Notes: generated by a model from the sequence alone, not told the origin. A DNA stretch of 64,000 nt from Chrysaora quinquecirrha (GCA_014526335.1 JACTAT010000010.1:2089943-2153942); one strand, 5' to 3'. Shown: positions 46,402 to 58,929, counted from the first letter of the stretch. Made by a program: numbers and translations.

Positions 46402-47202
46402 CTACCTCATCATCATGATCATCATCATGATCATCATCATGATCATCATCATGATCATCATCATGATCATCACCATCATCATCATGATCAGCAACAACGA
46501 CATCATCATCTATAGCAACCCAACGACCAACAACAGCAACAACCACCTAGAAAGGGCAGCGGGCGATCTCCTATTAGCAAGGTCAATTCGCGTCTTTATC
46601 TTGTGAGAAAAGCAATATGGACTTCGCCGCTGTCTTGTGTGATGTCATTTTTGTACTGTAGCCGCAAAAAATTATAAACCATCTTTGTTCTAAAACAATC
46701 ATTTTTGTACATTATTATTCCTTTACGATAACATAACAGGTCTTTTTTCTTACTTTAATCTATTATGTAATATATTATTTAATGTTATATTCTATTTTAT
46801 TATGACCACTATCACGAGTGACCCCTTAAGAAACAATCTATTGTCATGCGCCTAAAAATACTAAAAATACGCCGTTAAGGTTTATCCCCCTTTGAAAGAT
46901 CAAAATGGATGAGATTCTATATTTAAAACAGTTATAAAACGCATTCAAAAGGATTAGCGAATGGGGTACTTGTTTGATTAACGGCACGCTTCGCGGTCGC
47001 ATAAGCTTTGATAAATTTCGATACTCGGCTTCTTATAAACAGTATCAGTCAATTTTCATTATATTTAATGGGATTGAAAAGTTTCATTGTGTTTAGATTA
47101 AGCTAATTCAGCATTATAAAAATTACTATACAGCGAACCAAGACCGTGTCCTTATACAGGGTTGTAATTGGACTGCAGACCACACAGCCCTGAGGGTATA
47201 GC
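45877..47202. other. Intergenic with CATGATCAT microsatellite
   Basis: Contains a (CAT)/(CATGATCAT)n array at about 46365-46515. Otherwise it is AT-rich. No first exon for the bHLH gene was recognised. Confidence 0.5.
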
Positions 47203-47468
47203 TAAGGCCCTGGCCAAATGATCAAACATTGTTGATCCAACATTTATGATCAAAATTTTTGACCGTTTGGCCGCGTCCAAACACATATCTTGACAAGCAA
47301 AAGTAACCAAATATGTGACGTGTATATATGTTTTTGAAAAAGCCGCAAAGAAAAAATGTTGGGCGAGCAATGCTTTTGGACGTGGCCAAGCGATCAAACA
47401 TTTTGTTTGACAAGCAGAGCAAATCACAAATGTTTGACAAACAATGTTGATCGTTTGGCCAGGGCCTA
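47203..47468. mobile_element. Palindromic MITE family B, copy 2 (best copy)
   Basis: TAAGGCCCTGGCCAAATGATC at the left mirrors GATCGTTTGGCCAGGGCCTA at the right. Inner blocks (GTTTGGCCGCGTCCAAAC and GGACGTGGCCAAGCGATC; CTTGACAAGC and GGGCGAGCAATGC) are also arranged symmetrically. No coding frame. Confidence 0.85.
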
Positions 47469-47579
47469 ATACCCTGGGGGATGTTTTATATGCCGCCCAT
47501 ATGAGAGAGGTTGTTGGCCCTGAAATTCTCTAAGCATGGCTTTGATTTCAGCCACTACAACATAAAGATAGGAGGCATT

Positions 47580-47915
47580 GTTTCAAATTGAACGAAACTG
47601 GGGACAACTGTCAATTTTCGGATTTTCAACAGATAAAGCGTCTCATTTCCCAGGGATTTCCATGAAAACAAAAGGATTTCCAGCAAAATTGTATGATATT
47701 TCAACAGAGTGAATCGTCCTTGTATTCAAGCAACTCATGGAAACTTTCAGTACTCAAAATCTCAAAACTGGGGACAACTGTCAATTTTCGGATTTTCAAC
47801 AGATAAAGCGCTTCATTTCTCAGGGATTTCCATGAAAACAAAAGGATTTCCAGCAGAGTTGCATGAGATTTCAACGGAGTGAATCGCTCTTGTATTCAAG
47901 CAACTCAGAAAATTT
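47580..47915. repeat. Direct duplication, two ~170-bp units
   Basis: Units beginning AACTGGGGACAACTGTCAAT at about 47598 and 47767 share nearly all bases through GTATTCAAGCAACTCA. Next to them are family-A-like motifs (TTTCTTATAAAGAAAAAGTG near 47990), so this may be an eroded MITE. Confidence 0.85.
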
Positions 47916-48453
47916 GCTTTTGGTACTCAAAATCTTAAAATTTCAAGAAATTTTCAGTACTTGGTAAATGCTTTAGTTTCTTATAAAGAAAAAGTGCTTT
48001 GGAAAAACACACTTGATCCAAAATCGCATTGATTCTAGCAGAAATTGTTTTCTATTTCACTTTAGTATGTTCACCATAGTGACCTTGATTAGCTTATCAT
48101 CATTCAGTTCGGTTTTCCAGAATGAATGAATGCATTTGTCTTTAATCTCCAGTTAGGAGGGATGTATTACTAAATTGCACTTGATAAATTGAAACACTAA
48201 GGTCATTATCAGAAAAGCTTTGCAACATTCGTTCTCTTTTCAAAAACTTCTCATGGAACTACACAAGCCCTTCTCGTGAACAACCAAGAAATTCCTTTTG
48301 AATGGACTAGGAGGGCAACTAAAACCTTAGAGACTTAAGAAACTCTATCCGTTGTCGTGAGGTTTTCAAATATCTATTAGCTATCTAGATTCATAACCTA
48401 AAACAAATTTGTGCTTCCCACTAAGCTGACTTAACTGCATTGAAACACTGGCT

Positions 48454-48791
48454 TAAGCTCTGGCCAAGCGAGCTAACTTTGCTTGTCAAACAATCGAAAC
48501 TTAAACACTTGGAATTTGCTTATAAAGCAATGTTTCAACGTTTGGCCAAACGATCAAACATTGTTTGTCAAACATTTGAGACTTGCTAGTCAAGCAAAAA
48601 GTTTGACTGTTTGGCTACTTTCAAAAACATTGCTTGTCCAACATTTTTATCTGTGACAGCAAAATGTTTTTAAATTTTACAAAAACAACTTGCAACGTTA
48701 TCTGTCAAGCATTGTTTCGTGACGTGGTAATTGTTTGGTAATTTAATTCGAAATGTTTGGCAAACAATCTTGGATCGTTTGGCTAGGGCCT
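48454..48791. mobile_element. Palindromic MITE family B, copy 3
   Basis: The left edge TAAGCTCTGGCCAAGCGAGC and the right edge GGATCGTTTGGCTAGGGCCT frame internal TTGTTTGTCAAACATTTGAG and ACGTGGTAATTGTTTGG blocks. Confidence 0.75.
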
Positions 48792-48818
48792 GAACCTTTC
48801 TCGGCCATACAATGTTTT

Positions 48819-49222
48819 AGGCCAGGTCTACACGGAAAGGTTTTCAAAAAGTTGGGTTTTCAGTCCAGTGAAAACGTATAAAAAGTTTTGCGTGTACACG
48901 AACGTTTTCATACCATTTTCGCTGTGCACATGAAAACGATGACATCACGTTTCCTAACTGTAAATTTTGGAATTCAATACCAATTAACCACAGAAAGTTA
49001 TTGCTTTAGCTTCATCGTTTTCAAATGTTTGCGTTTTCGGTGTTTTCACGGGAAAATTGAGTTTTCAAAAAGTTGCCTTTTCAAAAGATTCCACTCTGGA
49101 AAAACCGTTTTCAAAAATTTGCGTGTTCAGTCGCAGTTTAACCGGTGTGGTGTAGACGGGAGGTGAAAACGCGAAGAAATCATTGCGTTTTCATTTGAAA
49201 ACGTATCCGTGTAGACGGGCCT
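48819..49222. mobile_element. MITE with AGGCC-GTCTACACGG inverted ends
   Basis: The left end AGGCCAGGTCTACACGG mirrors the right end CCGTGTAGACGGGCCTT. Motifs GTTTTCAAAAAGTTG and CGTTTTC repeat in both orientations. It looks like a hAT-type non-autonomous element. A target duplication is not clear. Confidence 0.75.
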
Positions 49223-49321
49223 TACATCGCTTATAGAAAACGCGAATGCGCGACCCATGAAGGATAGCTTTAAACGCGGCAAACAACAACGAACTCTAAG
49301 ATACAGGAGAAATACGTCTTC

Positions 49322-49503
49322 ATGAGTAATGTCTATCGCGTGATTCGTGCCCAGTACCTAACAACCACTGGATCGAATTCTAGGCATCTCAAGACACTCG
49401 CTTCCTCCACCGAAGTTTTATTTCATACGCCAAATTCATATCTCAGGGTTTCATGTCGAGGTTGGCTGATTTCTCAACGGAACAATCCGTCCTCAATCAT
49501 CCG
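49322..49503 (+). CDS. Possible first exon, mitochondrial-presequence-like
   Basis: An ATG opens 60 codons plus two bases up to a GTAATG donor. The peptide starts MSNVYRVIRAQYLTTTG and is rich in Arg, Ser and Thr with one acidic residue, as in a mitochondrial targeting presequence. Local GC is higher than in the surroundings. No following exon was recognised, so the gene is unproven. Confidence 0.25.
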
Positions 49504-50039
49504 GTAATGAGAAATGTAGCTCTTCATCTATTTGTCGCTTGGATCGGATCCTTCCTAGCAGGTTCGGTTAGTGTTTTTCACGCCATGGCACTTGAAGTTC
49601 TAAAACTTGGTGGCCAAAATTCTGAACTTTTTGGCCGGTTCGGTTAGTTTTTTTCACCGCTTATCGATCCGACCGACGAGATAAATAGAAGACGAACCAT
49701 ACATTTCTCATTGCCCTGTGAAGGCAACCGGAGCTCTCCCAGAAAGTTGCCACGATAAATATATAATAGATATTTTTCGCGAATGTCATTCAAAACCCTT
49801 ATTTTCTGCAGAGTGCTCCCAGAGTGCTCAAAACAACGAATCTTAAATATACACTGTATTGAAATAGTTTTTGAGTGGTACAAAACTTCAAAATTGCAAC
49901 AAACAGGGTAAATATATCTGAGCATACTTGAAAGCTTTTTTCATCTGCCACTCTTCAGAGTACAAACGTCAGAAACAGACCGAAACAAATGACTAAGGCG
50001 AAATAGAACGGCGTAAGAATCGCTAGAGTGGAACAGCCG

Positions 50040-50730
50040 AAAATTTTGGGGATGCTTGACCATCAGTTTCAAGGAAATTTAGAATCTTCAGATTTAAGTC
50101 TACTGAAAGTTGCTATAATATAGGTCTAAATAGTTAACTCTTGATAGTTAACTAATAAGTTAACTCTAAATAATTCAAGACAGCGAATTCTGACAGCACG
50201 GAAACGCAGAATATGAAACACTGAAAGATTGTAAGCTTAGCATGTATCTGGTATTCAGGCGGTATCTGGTATTCAGTTGCAAGGAAGTTTATAATTTTAA
50301 GATCTAGTCTACTGAAAATTGCTATGATTTACCCTCCAAAAAAGTTCAAGACAGCGAATTTTGAATGTACCGAAACACAAAATATGAAAAACTGAACGAC
50401 TGTGAGCTAAGCATGGGTAAAAAAAGACGGACGAAAATTCTGGCGGTACCTGAAAATCAGTTGCAAGGAAATTTATAAATTAAGACCTAAGTCTACTGAA
50501 ATTTGCTAGAATTGACCCTAAATAGTCGAAGACAGCGAATTTTGACTGTAACGAAAAAGGAAATATGAAAAATTTCAAGCTAAGCATTACTAAAATAAGA
50601 CGGCCGAAAATTCAGGCGTTGTCTGACAAATCGTTGCAAGGGAAATTTATAATTTTAAGTTTCAAGTCTACTGAAATTTGCTTTACTTTAAACAAATTGT
50701 TCAAGACAGCGAAAAAAGAATTTCGCTGAA
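50040..50730. repeat. Four-copy ~175-bp satellite
   Basis: CAAGACAGCGAATT or a close variant recurs near 50177, 50347, 50527 and 50702. Each unit also has CAGTTGCAAGGAAATTTATAA-like and AAGTCTACTGAAATTTGCT-like blocks. Confidence 0.85.
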
Positions 50731-53630
50731 AAAGCAACACTGAATGAACTGGACAGAAGTAGATATACATAGGATACAATGAGACAGGAGGCCAAATAAA
50801 ATAGGGAATGACAATTAAATCTGACATACCGTTGCTCAAATGCAGTTGAAAACATCATCCTCAGGTGCCTGTGTGATCCGCCTGCCGGTGTATATTCTCA
50901 GGTGTCCTCTGTGGCAATGGTCTTCAAATCCGAAAATCAGGGTCTGTGTAACATGTTTTATAGCAACACGTGGGAATCTGTATAACTCATACAGGCCTTT
51001 AATCAGTTTCTGCATGCTTTTGTTTTGTCTTTTCGCCAAGCCAGCGATCGTGTCGTAATTGACTGAAAGCGAGGCTATTATTCTCACTGTCATTATGAAT
51101 ACAAGACTGAATCATAATCTTCGGTGACCCTTTGTTCTCTTATTCACGAAATTATATGCTCCAAATTTTCTCGACATTACTGAATTTTTCCATTTAACTT
51201 GTCTCGGAATGATAGCTGAAGAGAGGAGTTCTAATTGTGGAAAGCAGCTGTTTGTTTAAAAATTCAAATCGCTAAACTTTACTAATCCTAATTCTATTGC
51301 ATGTTACTTATGAATAAAATTATATTTTTCAGCAAAAAAGAGCAATCAAGTTTGTGAATATACTTTCGCTTGCTTGAAAATTCCGTAAATCGATGCACAA
51401 ATCACATCAAGCACAAATTTATCCTTAACGTGAAATTTACTAACCAAGCAGCTGAGGCAGGTTCTGCGCGTGCGCTACTAGTTAGTACTTGTCTAATAAA
51501 TGGCGGGAAAGTTTCTTAACTTACACTTATGGCGGGAAAACTCTCTTGGCATTGAGCGGAATACCATAATGCTACAATACGTAATGCAAATGCCCCTGCT
51601 AATTGGTAACGTATAAATGATACAAAAAACGCTGATGCTAATAAACCGTTTCCATTTGGCCATATCTGAAAACAACAAAGCTTCAGCTAAATGGGCGTGG
51701 CTTCCCATTTCTGCAATATCGGCATCGGTATTAGCAAGTATTAACATTTCTTTGATGTCGTGGGACACCGTTGCTATTCTACCTCTCTGTGTTGCCTCTT
51801 TTGGATATATTTTTAGTCTTCTATGCTCGTTCAAAGGAGAAATATGACCGAAAGAAATTCCCTACATAAAGAGATCGTTTGTTCCAAATTGTGCTCCATA
51901 TTTTCTAATGTCCCTCAGCAGCTTGCAGGATACAGCGCTCTGGCAGGGTGTAAGATAGGTTTTATAATTATTTCTCTCTAAAATTGAGTACTTTACGCGG
52001 AGTTCTCTACGCTTGAGGCACGATTCACACGTTATATGACTTAGAGGAGCTATCTCTAGTCAAACGTCACACAAGAAAGTGACTCATCTAGCGACAACGT
52101 TTCTTTGTAAACCCAAGTAGGGGAACACTTGAAAAGTCACTTCACGTTCTCTTTATGATAGTTGATATAAAAACTTGTACTTTCTTAAGAGTTGAGCAAA
52201 CGGATGCTAGAAACAATGGCATTCGATCAACAATACGGTCATTCTGCCGTACCACGTTGGCCCTAAATGGTTTACGTTACTCGGTTTTTTCACTCTGCAT
52301 GCCTCCTCCGTAGAAACCTTGTCACCGGGTTTTTAATCTTTTGTCTGGCATAAACAAAGACCATCTGTTCATTGTTGAAGAATAGCTATGAAGTTTCGAA
52401 ATTGCACTTTTTTCATGCCAAAATCAGGCATTTCTCCACCTAATTTTCGCTTCTTCAATGCCTGAGACAAGCAGCAAACGAACCATACCTTACATGTGCA
52501 TCAAAGATATTGCGATTCAGTATTTTCGATGCTGTGTGAGTTGATAAAAATAACGTTGTAATTTCTTTAGAACAAATAGAAAACGTGGTCCATAAGCCTA
52601 TTTACCAATCGACACAATGTAGGAAGCCAAAACTCGAAGACACCACGTGGAAAGAAACTTGTTGCACCCCTCATGCTCACTTTATCATCAAAGTTTAGCA
52701 TGTAAATCTAACAGCCATCAAATCAGCTATCTAGCATGCGGGTTTTTCACTCATTTGAATAGTTAAAGCACGCTCACATTGCTGGAAACACATGTCATCC
52801 TATCGCCTCTTTCCCCATGCCAGTATTAAGGGCGTGGTACTTTCCTTCACCCATTCGCGTACTCTAATATGTTCCCATGTCTCTAATCACATAACAGCTG
52901 TTCTCCATTCATTCAGTTTATCTGATGTTCGTCTCGTAAGTAAACAGCCGATAAACTAACTCTAAAGTCTAAAATTTCATACGAAAACCGCTGAACTGTA
53001 GTAAGGCACTTTCTAACTTAAAAATGAATAAGAAACTATGGGTTATACAATACAAGACAGGTAAGAACAATGTTAGACAAGTACTTTAACGCAAACCGAA
53101 GCAATTCTACCTTTATATCGAAAACTACACATCGTTTAATGAACAATGAAGATATTTCCTGTAAGGCATGCAATACTGCAACGGCATGAGGTATCAATGG
53201 TATTAAAAATCGAACGGCATCGAAATTAGCATAATGAAAGGCATTAAGAACAATGGTATTAACAAGCTTATACACAAAGTGACGAATTGACGGTTATTTT
53301 AAGATGCTTGAAAGCATTCTTAATGCCGTGGAATACCGCCTCGGCAGAAAATAGGTATTTTCGGCATTACAGGTATCAGGAAGATGCATCGTTTTTGGCG
53401 GTTTTCATAAATATGACAATTATAACAACAATGACAATAATAGTTTTTGAATAATGTCATGAAGCGAGGCTAAGCGGTTAGAAACGTATACGATAGGTTA
53501 AGAGATAGGCCTATGCATTAGCCTTGTACAGATGCTAAACGAAGCATTAATTAACCGTGTTTTAGGCCAGATTCGGGTAACTCGCAACTTTTATGAGGAT
53601 TAGGCCATCCAGTTGAATCCAGCAGTGGAG
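50731..53630. other. Intergenic, no confident gene
   Basis: An ATG-initiated minus frame at 50836-51093 (85 codons) and two overlapping frames at 51.49-51.85 kb have no recognisable domain. A possible minus-strand terminal exon at 52369-52461 (acceptor TTGTCTCAG, peptide ALKKRKLGGEMPDFGMKKVQ...) is in phase but has no partner exon. The spacer is otherwise AT-rich. Confidence 0.4.
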
Positions 53631-54449
53631 TAGATTATTGTTGTTGCTGTTTGAATGTGGCTGCTGCCCTGGCGAAAGTGGGAACGGGTGAAGGAACGAA
53701 TAGACAGTTACAAGAGTAGACAGATTCGTTGATTCTGTTCGTGCTTGTACCCCCAGGAAAGTCTAAGCAACTTGTAGAATATAGTGCGAAAATGGGAAAT
53801 TTCAGGGGGTAATGTGTCAGCGATTGGTCAAGTACTGGCTGATTCTCACGAATCACCCGTGAAAAATGAGTTTTCATATCGAAGTTTAATGACAAATAGA
53901 AGGAGAACCGGGTGGAATACTACCGTTATCACTGACTTTTCTGGTAATTGCTAACTTTGCCAGGTTGACGTTCAGATGTGGTTTTATTTCGAAAATGAAT
54001 TTGATCGTGGAAGTATGGGAAACCGGGACGAAAATTACGTGTAGAGCGGTATCGGTGTCAAATTATCTAAGTTTTCATTATTAGGATGCAGTGAGTATAA
54101 GAATACTCGATCTTTTACGGTGGGGACAGTCGAGAGCCGCCTACATAGGCGTATGCGGTGGTGAGGGCCGGGTGCTGCAGCCTCACAAACTGCCATGAAA
54201 AATATTTTAGAAACAGCAACATTTGGACATACAATTTGCCTGAAGTTGGGCAATATATAATGGACTATGAGCCGGACAGCCGACCTAGATTTTATCTTCC
54301 CCAACGCCAAAGAGCGTACATGTCACAAGTGTGTTCTTTTACAACTAACATTGTTGAATACACACCAAAGATTTGATTAGCTGATTTTTATCTTCCATAC
54401 ATGAAGTAAGAAATACATAAAAACAGATTCGAGGCGTTTATCGAAGGGT
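53631..54449. other. Intergenic with unassigned ORFs
   Basis: A minus frame at 53635-53895 ends in a short (CAA) tract. Plus and minus frames overlap at 54035-54376. None has a motif I can name, and they may be transposon-derived. Confidence 0.35.
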
Positions 54450-54457
54450 GGGGGTAG

Positions 54458-54650
54458 CCATTGGCGTAGCGAGGGGGCAGGGAGGGACAAGTGTTCCCGG
54501 ACGACAAGTAATTTGGGGCGAAAATGTGTGAAATTCTGTAATAAACTAAGATGAAAAATCAATGTAGCTTAAATGTTACTAAAAATAGGATATAGGGGGC
54601 GCAGCATTGGTGTTTGCCCCCGGGCGCCGATGACGCTCGCTACGCCACTA
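54458..54650. mobile_element. hAT-type MITE with 8-bp target duplication
   Basis: Inverted ends TTGGCGTAGCGAG and CTCGCTACGCCAC frame a 193-bp GC-rich element. The 8-bp sequence GGGGGTAG lies immediately on both sides (54450-54457 and 54651-54658). That is the hallmark target duplication of hAT insertions. Confidence 0.9.
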
Positions 54651-54907
54651 GGGGGTAGTTCAAATATCAATACTGTTACGCATGTGCCATCCAAGTTTCA
54701 AGAAATTTGCTGGTTTTCACCTTTCACTTCAACTTAAACTTCCCCTTGCAGTCTTCAATTCGATTTTAAAGTCGACAACTTCGATTTCGAATATTTTTCA
54801 GCTGTAAAGGGCGCACTCATTTGGAGAGGGGCGCTTGATCGAAAGAACTGAGCTTGTTCGAAGGGAATCGGTCTAATAGAAATATTACGATAATGTGTGA
54901 AGAATGG

Positions 54908-55063
54908 TAGACTTGCTTCAAGTCTATTTCAAAATTTCCTCTTCCTAAGGTCCATCATTCCGCGAAAGAACAAAAAGGAATACTCTCCCACTACCCTGTG
55001 TTCTCTCACGGAATCGTGGACCTTAGGAGAAGGATGTTAAGAAATAGGCTTGAGGCAAGTCTA
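54908..55063. mobile_element. Long-hairpin MITE, ~9-bp target duplication (Mutator-like)
   Basis: The left arm runs TAGACTTGCTTCAAGTCTAT through CCTAAGGTCCATCATTCCG. The right arm is its imperfect complement and ends GCTTGAGGCAAGTCTA. The flanks GAAGAATGG and GGAGAATGG match at 8 of 9 positions. Related pieces (GGAATCGTGGACCTT) occur near 62.2 kb. Confidence 0.8.
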
Positions 55064-55534
55064 GGAGAATGGCGGAATATATACAAGAGCGAGGAATCGT
55101 GTGATTTGAAAAATTAAGGTGCACTAAATAAATCGGAAATTCAAAATTCAATAGGATAACACCTGTTGCCATAGCTTTTTACTTAATTTGGATCTGCTCC
55201 AAGATTTCCACACGAGGGACTGATCTTGATAATAGTTTGCTTAAAAACATAACTAAGAATGAATGAATTTAGGGGCTCAGTTTGGAAATTTGAATACTAA
55301 TTGAGACCTGCTATTGCTTTTTAGTCTTAGGCTGTAAGGAATTGGCCTTACTTTCTACCCAGAGCCTTTTCTAAACCAATAGTTGTTAATCGATGTAGTT
55401 TAACTTTAAAGACTTAACGACTAGGGACATTAGACTTGTCCCAAGTCCCTAACTTCCACTCACATTGAAATGAATTGATGTTGTTGTTTTTCGCTTCAGT
55501 CAGTTAGTCTGAGCGTCCAGCAATTCAATTCAAG

Positions 55535-55704
55535 GTGCTGTGGCTTCGTAGTGTACTCCAGCTGACTCGTGGTGTCAGAAGCTCAGTGTGGTCAGGGTTC
55601 AAGCCCAGCCACGGTAACGTCACGGCCAGGGTCGAGGTCTCGATTAGTTAACCTACTACTGAGATCCTAGCGACTGGCGCTAAAACACCATTTCACCTTC
55701 ACCT
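55535..55704 (+). mobile_element. tRNA-derived SINE, family 1 (best copy)
   Basis: A tRNA-like head (GTAGTGTACTCCAGCTGACT) is followed by a B box-like GGTTCAAGCCC. The body is GTCGAGGTCTCGATTAG and GAGATCCTAGCGACTGG, and the tail is (TTCACC)n. This copy serves as reference for the fragments elsewhere in the window. Confidence 0.85.
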
Positions 55705-56800
55705 TAACCCAATTCAATAGCGATAACTACGACACAGGAAACAAGTCTATAGCGAGATGAGTTGAAAGAGGAAAAACCACTAACAGCCACCCTTAAGAAA
55801 CTATACCTCATTTCAGAAAGAGGCTAAGGTAAAGAAAAGAGAATCACATTGAGGTTTGTTTTCGCGTCCAGCAATTCAATTCAATAGCAAAATAACAAAC
55901 GACTTGTGTATCGAGTCTAGACGTATTACATGAGTCCAACTCTTCGCAAACAGCAGCAACAACAGATCTACAACTGTTTGTTCAAAGTGTGAGTCAGTAG
56001 TTTGATCGTCCAGCATAGACTCAATAGCACTAAATAATCTCGTGTAGTAAGTCTAAATCGGGTCTAGATATACCAGTTCGTCACTTCCCCTGTTGTTGTC
56101 GTTGTTGTCCAGGGCAGCTGTAGAGAGGCCTGTTATTAGCGACCAATCAGTTCCGAGGAGCGTAACAGAGACTTACGTGGCGGGTCTAACATGACTACTG
56201 GCATACAGCATGGGCTGATATTTTAGGAATTTGAATCAAATCAACTGCACGCTTCAGCCATAGTTTGACGGGCCTTATACATGTTTGATTTTTTATTCAA
56301 CGAGGGCTGTATTATGCGGAGTTCTTCTCTGAGTCAATCGTATAACAAGACAAACTTCCCGACTTCGCTGACCTCGCAAGCGAGAGAATAGATGTGGTCA
56401 CGTGTAAGTAAATTAATTTTAAAATCTAATTGGTTCAATGAGGACTTAGGCTGGTGCCAGCGGTTTAAACTGACACCACATCACGCGAGCTTAAAAGCAA
56501 ACCAAACGACATCAGGTTCTTTCCAGTTAATTTTTCAAATAAGAAAGAGTCGGGTTCTTGTTGCTGATGTTCAAAGTTGCTTGACGGTTCTGAATTAAAT
56601 GCTTTGCACAGGCATTAACAGATTACCATTAAGAGGATGCTATACGCATGGAAACTGTGACGTGGCGTGTCCAGATTTTGAGGCCTACAGAGAATGAGAT
56701 GGTTTCGAGCAACTAAAATTTCCGGAGTTAAAAGTTTTCCTCGCTTAGTTCAAAATACAAAGAATCCACACAGTTTGGCCTAATGAAACAAAATTACTTA
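55705..56800. other. Intergenic, no confident gene
   Basis: Unique sequence. A minus-strand donor-like ACGTAAGT near 56172 follows short ATG frames, but no exon can be supported. Confidence 0.4.
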
Positions 56801-57180
56801 GCGAAACTAGTCGCGAAACTAATTCGAAATCGAAACAAGTGAGGAAAGTGAGAGTTATCGAGAAGCAAAACTCATTCAGAAGTGAAGCTATCTAGTTGTG
56901 AAACTTTTTCAGAAGGAAAGCTAATTCAGAAGCGAAACTAGTCGCGAAACTAATTCGAAATCGAAACAAGTGAGGAAAGTGAAAGTTATCGAGAAGCAAA
57001 ACTCATTCAGAAGCGAAGCTATCTAGTCGTGAAACTTTTCCAGAAGGAAAGCTAATTTCAGAAGCGAAACTAGTCGCAAAATTAGCTAATTCAGAATCGA
57101 AGCTAGTCGCGAAACTAATTCAGAAGCGAAACCAGACGCGAAGCTTATTTAGAAGCAATTCAGAAACGAAACAAGTCGCT
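56801..57180. repeat. Tandem repeat, ~131-bp unit
   Basis: GCGAAACTAGTCGC recurs at 56801, 56932 and 57064. Units contain AATTCGAAATCGAAACAAGT and ATCGAGAAGCAAAACTCATT. Shorter GAAGCGAAAC sub-units extend the array to about 57180. Confidence 0.9.
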
Positions 57181-57414
57181 ATAAGTAGCGATACAAAGTA
57201 TATAGCTAGAGAATCTTTGAAACAACATTTGTCTATGGAAAAAATTAACATTTCGCTGGTGAAACAATGCTTCAATGTTTTTTGCGCTAAAGCTTGCCAG
57301 CAGATACCGATAATCTTCGAATACTAGCATTGTTGTTATGGCTGCATACAATTGTACAAGACTAATCAACAAAAAACGACCGTGACTTGAAAAACATAAA
57401 CATGCTCCAGTATC

Positions 57415-57935
57415 AATAGATCAAAGAATTAAGCGATCAGATAATCAATGATCAAAGGTGATCATTAAACAATTTAATCAATCGAACAATACATCACTGA
57501 ATTATGCAACCCAATCACTGAATCAATAGATTAATCAATTAATCGATCAACCAATGAATCAGTGATTTTTCATTAATGAATATTTAAAATAATCAATAAT
57601 CCAATCAATGAATCGTACAGCCAATCACTTAAGCGACTGAATAATCAACAAATTAATCAATCATTCAGTGACTAAGCTCATTCCTGGACATAATCATCAA
57701 CCTAATCAATGAATTGTACAACCAATCACTTAATCAACTGATTAATCAATAAATTAATCAATCATTCAGTGATTACTCATTCCTGTACATAATCATCAAC
57801 CTAATCAATCAATCATACAATCAATCAATTAGTCAACTGATCATTTAACCAACCAATCAGTGATTATTCATTCCTGGACATGTCATATAATCATTACATC
57901 AATCAATAATCACTCACCATCCTCAATGAACTACA
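57415..57935. repeat. AATCAATGAATC-type array with larger units
   Basis: Short AATCAATCAA units, with a longer block (TCATTCCTGGACATAATCAT and relatives) repeated about every 110 bp near 57680, 57780 and 57870. Confidence 0.85.
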
Positions 57936-58054
57936 TTCATATTAGTTGTGTACTTCAAAATGCATTTTCTTTTATTTCTTACTGTATTATCACCTGTTGT
58001 AAGGGGGGAAAGATGAGAAGAATTACTTGACATACAGTGGCACTGCTTTTGAAC

Positions 58055-58439
58055 TACACTCATTTTTTTTTATAAGAAACCCATTTATAAGAAACTCAGT
58101 ACTGAGATCAATAGTGGTTAAGAAACTTTCAGTACTCGACCAAAAATGGTAAGAAACTCGCAGGTCTCAAGAATCTTTAGAATTAGAAATAAAGCATCGA
58201 GAAAACAACTTCTGTTGCACCATAAGTGTCTATTTTGACAGAAAAAACAGCTGATGTAAACGTGAATTGTATTGCTTCTTCCATTTGTAGAATTTAAGTT
58301 TCAATTGCCCGTTTTGGCACTTAAAAATTTTGATTCTAAGAAACTGCTAAGAAACTTTCAGTACCAAATTTGTCCCAAAACTAAGAAACTTTGAGTACTG
58401 ACCAAAAATCTTAGTTTCTTATAAAAAAAAAAGAGTGTA
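58055..58439. mobile_element. MITE family A copy 4, TA target duplication
   Basis: TA-CACTCATTTTTTTTTATAAG at the left mirrors CTTATAAAAAAAAAAGAGTG-TA at the right. The interior has many AAGAAACTTTCAGTACT motifs shared with copy 3. Confidence 0.88.
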
Positions 58440-58929
58440 GTATAGAAAGTTGGGGAAATAACCCTTCTCCTGATTCAGGAGTATTGTTCTGGGGGCCCTT
58501 ATGGAGCACAGCGTGTATTTCAGGGGTATAGATAGAACAGGGGGCTTGGGGGGCAGAAATCACAAAACAAGAGCCTGCGAGTAGAACAGCCTAAAAACTT
58601 CTCTCAGATCAAATGATAAATATGCAGAAAGTTTAAACTAAACTGATTCTATTTCTTAAAATTATTTTAAGGTTAAAAAAGCAGGTCTTAGACGCTTCTT
58701 TTAAAAGAATGAGTGCTGACGTTAAATCCTATTTGAAAGCGAAAGGCCACAGATGGCAGGCGACCGAGAATGAGAATTGAGAAACAAGATTAGGCCAGGA
58801 GGCCAGATCAATTTCATGTCCGTCATCAATCATTTTTAAATTCATTTCTCAGGTTGAAGGTCAGCACTTCAAGGCAGAGGTTAATAGTGATCTGTCTTTA
58901 GTAATCCAACATAATTGTTGGATACTTAC

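Noticed and set aside
50836..51093. 85-codon ATG-started minus frame
   Set aside because: The composition is reasonable, but it has no recognisable domain and its stop precedes the only good donor. Kept only as an unassigned ORF.
51493..51847. Overlapping frames on opposite strands (113 and 76 codons)
   Set aside because: Neither has a motif. They cannot both be real, and the choice is not supported by sequence.
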